Part shown: one piece after another, positions 59,600-64,000 of the stretch
Position numbering within the stretch: the first letter of the stretch is position 1
Layout of the letters: every line of letters begins with the position of its first letter
Assembly (NCBI GenBank): GCA_030019335.1
Contig: JASEET010000002.1
Location: forward strand, 81,256 to 145,255
DNA: 64,000 bases
Source: Candidatus Bathyarchaeia archaeon
GTDB taxonomy: Archaea; Thermoproteota; Bathyarchaeia; Bathyarchaeales; Bathycorpusculaceae
Direction: 5' to 3'
Notes under the pieces: model-generated
Seen by the model: only the letters and a program-made list of their open reading frames with translations
Told to the model about the DNA's origin: nothing
The model's database searches: none
Position numbers and translations under genes: made by a program

Positions 59600-60019
59600 A
59601 TGGCAAACGAGTGGGTTCGGAAGGAAAGGCTTACGAATGTATCATTTATTCGGGCAACGATGACTAACCTCCCGTTCAGTGATTCCTGTTTCGATGCTGT
59701 GATCAGTGTAAGCGTCATACACCATGCTATAAAGAAGGACATTGTGAAGACTATAAATGAGATTTACAGAGCTCTCAAGAGAAACGGCGTTTTCTTGACA
59801 AACCTCGTTTCAGTGAAGGATCCCAGGTACGGAACAGGTCAGAGGGTGGAAAATAATACCTTCCGAATTTTAGAAGCTTTTGAAGAAAAACACTTTGAAG
59901 AACTACACCACTTCTTTACAAAACGTGAGATTTCTAAGCTATTAGCCCCTTTCGCTAAAGCAAAAGTAGAACTCCTAAAGGATAGGCCACACTATTGGAA
60001 AATAACGGCCACCAAATAG
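59600..60019 (+). pseudogene. Methyltransferase lacking its SAM-binding N-terminus
   Basis: The 139 residues are motifs III-VI of a Methyltransf_11 enzyme: RATMTNLPFSDSCFDAVIS, VSVIHHAIKKDIVKTINEIY, RALKRNGVFLTNLVSVKD. The region with the GxGxG loop that binds SAM should come before but is missing. FFTKREISKLLAPFAKAK closes the protein. The start ATG is right at the break. It is therefore probably an inactive remnant, though expression is possible. Confidence 0.65.
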
Positions 60020-60045
60020 ACTTGCAACTCTACGATTTGACTAAG

Positions 60046-60834
60046 TTATAACACCCTTTCCGGAAAAGTGTAAATGTTCATATGTTTTCCTCGTGCAAAT
60101 CCGATTAAGGTTAAGCCTACATTCTCAGCAATTGCAATGCCAGAATCTATTGCTGCAGCTAAAGAGGCTACTATTGGTAAGCTGACCCTTGCTGCTTTAA
60201 GGACTATGTCGCCTGTTAACCTTCCACTTAAAGCAAGAAAGCATTCACTAAAATTAGTTTTGTTTATGGCTCCCATGCCGATTACCTTGTCAACAGCGTT
60301 GTGGCGGCCAACATCCTCGATGAAAGCCACGAGATTCCCGTCGCTTTTGTAAATTGCGGCGGTGTGCACTCCACCGGTTTTTCTAAAAGTCTCAGCGATG
60401 GAATTTAGGCGGTTGACACAGTTTAGGATTATTTCAGCTTTAACTGTCAAGTTTGATTTAATCTTAGGAAGCTTTGCGGAAAGTTGATATGGTGATGGAC
60501 TGCTGTATGCTGAAAGAATCACGCGGGAAAAGGGTTTTGAAAGTTTTAGTCTCTTTTCTAGGTCGATATTTGGCTTTAGTTCAACATGACAGATGTCTTT
60601 CCTTTTGAAGCTTATTTCCTCGATTTCTTCGATTGATTTTATTGTTCCCTCCGAAAGCAGATGCCCAACTGTCAGTTCTTTCAGGTTTGAGGGTGAACAA
60701 GAAATGGTTGCGTAATGAATTTTGTTTAAAAATATGTGAAGCGGTTTCTCTTCTGCCACGTAATCTGTCATTCTGCGAACCTTTTTAGCTAAAACATCAA
60801 CCTTAACGATTTCAACTTTCAACATAATGCTCAC
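60046..60834 (-). CDS. fdhD: FdhD-like formate dehydrogenase accessory protein
   Basis: FdhD carries sulphur from a desulfurase to the molybdenum/tungsten cofactor of formate dehydrogenase. The 262 residues have TVGHLLSEGTIKSIEEI, the KTGGVHTAAIYK segment, IEDVGRHNAVDKVIG and ALSGRLTGDIVLKA, all family signs. The loop that holds the CxxC cysteines in E. coli reads SAYSSPSPYQL here, with no Cys. Sulphur carriage would need another way, or the protein has another job. No formate dehydrogenase gene lies near. It overlaps the ATP-grasp gene by four bases. Confidence 0.87.
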   Translation of the reverse strand: MSIMLKVEIVKVDVLAKKVRRMTDYVAEEKPLHIFLNKIHYATISCSPSNLKELTVGHLLSEGTIKSIEEIEEISFKRKDICHVELKPNIDLEKRLKLSKPFSRVILSAYSSPSPYQLSAKLPKIKSNLTVKAEIILNCVNRLNSIAETFRKTGGVHTAAIYKSDGNLVAFIEDVGRHNAVDKVIGMGAINKTNFSECFLALSGRLTGDIVLKAARVSLPIVASLAAAIDSGIAIAENVGLTLIGFARGKHMNIYTFPERVL

Positions 60835-61709
60835 TTCTTTAATTCTGAAATGATGAACCTCACAATTTCGTCAGCAATACTAACTTTTGTAACTGATTGT
60901 AAGCCTCTCCATCCAGGCTGACTGTTAACCTCAACAAAGAGAGGCCCTCTAGAACTTTCCAGAATGTCTACGCCAGCAATCTTGCATTCGATAAGGCTTG
61001 CTGATTTAACAGCCATTTCCTCAAGCGTTCTGTCAAGCTCCATAGGCAGTGGGCGGGCTCCTTGACTGTAATTGGTTTTCCAGGTGTTTGCAACTCGCCT
61101 CATTGCTGCAACAACACGGTCGCCGACAACAAAGGCACGAATGTCAGAAAAGCCGTGATGCACAAATTGTTGAAGATATATTACGCCATGATAAAACGTT
61201 ATAGCCTTAAAAACTGTGGCGGCGATTTCTGGGTCCCTCACCCTTGTTGAGCCTATTCCTCTAGATCCGAAGATTGGTTTAACAACAACGTCTCCGCCGA
61301 GTTCATTAAAAGCCTTTAACGCTTCGTCAACGTTTTCGGTTACCGCTGTACGCGGCACAGGTATGTCATTATCTTCTAGGATTGCTAGAAGGTCATATTT
61401 ATCAACGCAGTGTTCAATTGCTTCGGGTGGGTTTATGACGTATAAGCCTAAACGTTGAAGGCGATAGAGGATGTCCATTCTGAAAACTATTTCCTCCAAG
61501 GAGCCGCGTCCAACTGGGCGAATTATTAAGGCGTCTAATTCTTCTGTGATGCTAATGTTGCCTATGTTTAGGTGTGGTTTAAATCCGACACGCGCAATCA
61601 ACTGTGGAAAGCTGAAGCATACGTGTGGGATGTTGCGTCTAGCCAGTGCTTCTCGAAGCTGGGTTGAACTCCAAGAGTTCTCATTTCGTGTTACAATTCC
61701 AATTTTCAA
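60831..61709 (-). CDS. RimK-like ATP-grasp ligase (MptN-like)
   Basis: Adds amino acids, usually glutamate, to a carboxyl group using ATP. LKIGIVTRNENSWSSTQLRE begins the N-domain; the ATP-grasp core has DVVVKPIFGSRGIGSTRV near 170-187, YLQQFVHHGFSDIRAFVVGD and FVEVNSQPGWRGL. The 292-residue length from TTG at 61709 matches MptN/RimK. A longer frame to 61781 exists, but its start is not family-like. It pairs with fdhD. The likely product is a glutamylated coenzyme (methanopterin or F420 type), not proven. Confidence 0.82.
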   Translation of the reverse strand: MKIGIVTRNENSWSSTQLREALARRNIPHVCFSFPQLIARVGFKPHLNIGNISITEELDALIIRPVGRGSLEEIVFRMDILYRLQRLGLYVINPPEAIEHCVDKYDLLAILEDNDIPVPRTAVTENVDEALKAFNELGGDVVVKPIFGSRGIGSTRVRDPEIAATVFKAITFYHGVIYLQQFVHHGFSDIRAFVVGDRVVAAMRRVANTWKTNYSQGARPLPMELDRTLEEMAVKSASLIECKIAGVDILESSRGPLFVEVNSQPGWRGLQSVTKVSIADEIVRFIISELKK

Positions 61710-61788
61710 AAAATGAAACTCCCATTGTGTTTTAATCTGTGAAAATGCTAATGGAATTATGTTCTTAAAGTTTCTGTGCAAAGCCTAT

Positions 61789-62718
61789 CTAAAATTTGTG
61801 GATGTATGGGATTAGCTGCTCTGCATTTTCGAATTTTTGGGAAAGTTCAACATTCAAATAAGCACCGCGAATATTGAAGTATGGTGGACCTTTCCGTGAA
61901 AATAAAGTTAAAATTTTGCCTTTATGGTTAATTTTGAAGCCGTCTCTGCACGGCTCGTGTCCCCTTATCAGAATTTTGACATTGAATCTCTTTAACACTT
62001 CATTTGTTATATTTTCTCCAAAAAGTTTTCCAGCACCTCTGGGCGATGCACATACTCCCTTAATCATTTCGGTTGGGTCACTCCAGAGCATATCTTCAAA
62101 GAGAGTTTGTTTCGGATGCTTGATGTGTGCATACGCCAAGTCTTCTAATGTTTTTGCTTGTAATGGTAAGCTTCCATGAATCATCAGATAACGATCTTTT
62201 ACGAACACTGCATTATAGAGACATCTGAACAGTTCGCGAATTTTTGAGTAGGCATCCCTCCATTTTTCGTCAAATCTTGCACTAAACTGCGTTGGCAAAT
62301 CATGTGGAGAAGCTAGAAGGTCTTCTGGTCCCTCATGGTTCCCACGCATCAAAATAACTTGCTCTGGAAATAGAAGCTTCAGCTTTAAGACGATGTAATA
62401 GACTTCAGCTGAGTAAACGCCGCGGTCGCCGTAGTCTCCGAGGAAAATCAGAGCAGTATTGCTGGTTCGGTTCACTTCTTGTAGGAAGTTGCTTTCTTTT
62501 AGGATTTGGATTAGACTTTCGAAGTCTCCATGTAAGTCGCCAACTATTAATGCTTCGCCTAAAGGTTTGATTTTAACAAGTCTCCCCATAATGTTGAAGT
62601 TTCCAACCTGCCCATTTTCTTTGGCGAGTAGTTGCGCAGTCTCTTCAACCAACCGAGTAAATTCTTCACATTGAACTTCCAGGGCTTCTTTAACGATTTG
62701 CGCGAGGTTTGTCTCCAA
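61789..62718 (-). CDS. PPP-family serine/threonine phosphatase
   Basis: Metallophosphatase of the PP1/PP2A type. GDLHGD at 60-65 and GDYGDRG at 94-100 (usually GDYVDRG) and RGNHE at 125-129 are the three motifs. HGSLP near 187 gives another metal His, and LIRGHEPCRDG holds the last. The 309 residues are full length. It is 80 bases from the ATP-grasp gene and 16 from the coiled-coil gene, all on one strand, so a joint operon is possible. Target proteins unknown. Confidence 0.9.
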   Translation of the reverse strand: METNLAQIVKEALEVQCEEFTRLVEETAQLLAKENGQVGNFNIMGRLVKIKPLGEALIVGDLHGDFESLIQILKESNFLQEVNRTSNTALIFLGDYGDRGVYSAEVYYIVLKLKLLFPEQVILMRGNHEGPEDLLASPHDLPTQFSARFDEKWRDAYSKIRELFRCLYNAVFVKDRYLMIHGSLPLQAKTLEDLAYAHIKHPKQTLFEDMLWSDPTEMIKGVCASPRGAGKLFGENITNEVLKRFNVKILIRGHEPCRDGFKINHKGKILTLFSRKGPPYFNIRGAYLNVELSQKFENAEQLIPYIHKF

Positions 62719-62734
62719 CTATTACACCTTAAAC

Positions 62735-63976
62735 TCATTCAACAAGGATTTTTCTGCCCATAAAATCAAAAACGTTCTTCTCTATTTCTTTTTTCTGGGT
62801 ATGGAGTTTCTCCAGTGTTTCCTTAAAGGTTCGCTCTATAGCGCTTCCTTCAGATTCGGCCAGCTTCTTTCTTCTTTCCAACTTCTTAAGCTCTTCTTGA
62901 AGGTTTAAGAGGCTTCCTTTTATCTTTGCCGTTTCGGCTGAGGTTGAAAGCTGCTTTTTACGAACAATTGCACTCTTGCATTTTTGGTGAAGAGCATCTA
63001 AAGAATCTTTGTTAAGTATTCTGTCTATGGCTTGCTCCGCTTTTCGTTTTCTATCATGCTTCAGTTTCAGTTTTCCCTCAGACATTGAGCCACCTAGTTT
63101 TTTGAGAATCTGCTTTAACATCGGGTATCCTGCTTCTTCTGCTACAAAAGCATCGAAAGGACTCTCAATGTAGTGGTTGAGTTTCTCCAACTTTTCCGGT
63201 GTTAAACCGCCTTTACGGAACACCAGCCTCTGGAATTTTATTAATGGTTTTCGGAGATGCCGAAGACTATGTTTCAACTTCCTTCTTAACTCTTTCATTT
63301 CTGTGCTTACCTGATTTAGTTGAGTCAGGCTTTCTCTATTTTTTAAATCTGTCATTTTCTGCTGTGTTTCAGCTATTTCCCTTTGAATTGAAGCCTCTTC
63401 GATTTCGATTTTCTTCCTCTTAGCTTCTAAATCTGCCAGCTGTCCTTCAAGGGCTAAAAGACTGTCGATGAGTTGGAAGGTCTCCTCTAAGGTTTTAGTT
63501 TTAACATACTCTTTTGTTAGAAAATTTTGAAGCTCTTTCAAGGATTCTTTCGCTTTTTCGAAGACTCCTAGAAATTTCCTTCTATCCATGATGAAGAAGG
63601 GTGATACTCTCGGAAACCAGTTTTTAATGTCAACTTCGGTTACTATAAACGCTTTTCGAGTTTCTTGGACAAAGTTGTGGAAGCTGTCATAGGAGACTTT
63701 GTCTGGAACTTCAGTCTGTCCTATTCTCTCAAGAAATAGGCGTGCCAGCTTGTTTAATGCTCTGGCTCTGCCATAAGTCTTCATGTTTCTTTTCTCAATC
63801 TCTTTTCTGCTATTCTCTAACAACATTTTACAAACGTCTGTGACACTATCAAGCCTCTTTCTCATTTCATCAAGTAGTTTTTGAGCCTTTTCATGAACTG
63901 GAATAAAAATCGAACCAGTCTCCCTTTCAAGCCAATCCTTAACGTCTTTTGAAGAAAATTTTAGAGCTTCTGACAA
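62735..63976 (-). CDS. Long coiled-coil protein
   Basis: The 413 residues are largely helical. The front third has FIPVHEKAQKLLDEMRKRLD and a conserved-looking SYDSFHNFVQETRKAF, a central coil QLADLEAKRKKIEIEEASIQ, and an end with EKLHTQKKEIEKNVFDFMGR. No Walker motif and no membrane segment, so it is not an SMC protein. It is complete, with its start 24 bases from the window edge. It shares a strand with the phosphatase gene 16 bases downstream, which may dephosphorylate it or a partner; this is a guess. Confidence 0.65.
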   Translation of the reverse strand: MSEALKFSSKDVKDWLERETGSIFIPVHEKAQKLLDEMRKRLDSVTDVCKMLLENSRKEIEKRNMKTYGRARALNKLARLFLERIGQTEVPDKVSYDSFHNFVQETRKAFIVTEVDIKNWFPRVSPFFIMDRRKFLGVFEKAKESLKELQNFLTKEYVKTKTLEETFQLIDSLLALEGQLADLEAKRKKIEIEEASIQREIAETQQKMTDLKNRESLTQLNQVSTEMKELRRKLKHSLRHLRKPLIKFQRLVFRKGGLTPEKLEKLNHYIESPFDAFVAEEAGYPMLKQILKKLGGSMSEGKLKLKHDRKRKAEQAIDRILNKDSLDALHQKCKSAIVRKKQLSTSAETAKIKGSLLNLQEELKKLERRKKLAESEGSAIERTFKETLEKLHTQKKEIEKNVFDFMGRKILVE

Positions 63977-64000
63977 AGGAGTTTCCCAGTAACAAATACA

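Overview
This window is archaeal chromosome, most likely from a Bathyarchaeia-like member of the TACK group. The archaeal signs are the EF-1A, S7 and S12 genes, eS30, the GatD/GatE amidotransferase, NurA and HerA, RIO2 kinase, an Sm-like protein, an Elp3 of archaeal type, tRNA genes with introns and no encoded CCA, and TATA-box promoters. The lineage is an inference; no rRNA gene is present.

Layout. At 1-8.2 kb lie a cut EF-1A gene, a DRG-type GTPase, rpsG/rpsL, a lipoate ligase, cysS, a coiled-coil protein, a glutamine synthetase family enzyme and tRNA-Ala. From 8.2 to 15.9 kb, between tRNA-Ala and tRNA-Leu, is an accessory island. It holds gene remnants, a modification-reader plus nuclease pair, two methyltransferases, an M29 aminopeptidase and a family of 76-78 bp palindromic repeats that I do not recognise. 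From 16 to 23 kb is a translation block: eS30, an amidohydrolase, elp3, gatD and gatE. From 23 to 27 kb is a cluster of four small paralogous proteins plus one decayed copy, interrupted by a HEPN/MNT toxin-antitoxin pair. NurA and HerA follow, then a Nudix enzyme, a beheaded ABC permease next to a transposon-like hairpin, UMP kinase, an MBL-fold enzyme, ThiI, a decayed LAGLIDADG endonuclease in frame with RIO2, an Sm-like protein and an AIM24 protein.

From 37.5 to 40.2 kb, a 2-hydroxyacid dehydrogenase sits beside both subunits of an aconitase X enzyme (candidate phosphomevalonate dehydratase). From 40.2 to 46.5 kb is a second accessory island: integrase and TnpB remnants, an orphan DUF433, a DUF262 fragment, retropepsin-like proteins with DUF5678-like partners, HEPN/MNT and VapBC. 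It ends at a tRNA-Tyr with two introns. A tRNA-Lys with one intron follows.

From 47.6 to 64 kb the content is mostly housekeeping: a coiled-coil protein, an HDAC-family deacetylase, a cysteine desulfurase-like enzyme, aspartate dehydrogenase, valS, a TPP riboswitch followed by thiC-thiDN-thi4 (thiamine synthesis), fdhD with a RimK-like ATP-grasp ligase, a PPP-family phosphatase and a long coiled-coil protein. Several GNAT genes in the window are broken by frameshifts or stops. This may be real decay or may be assembly error.
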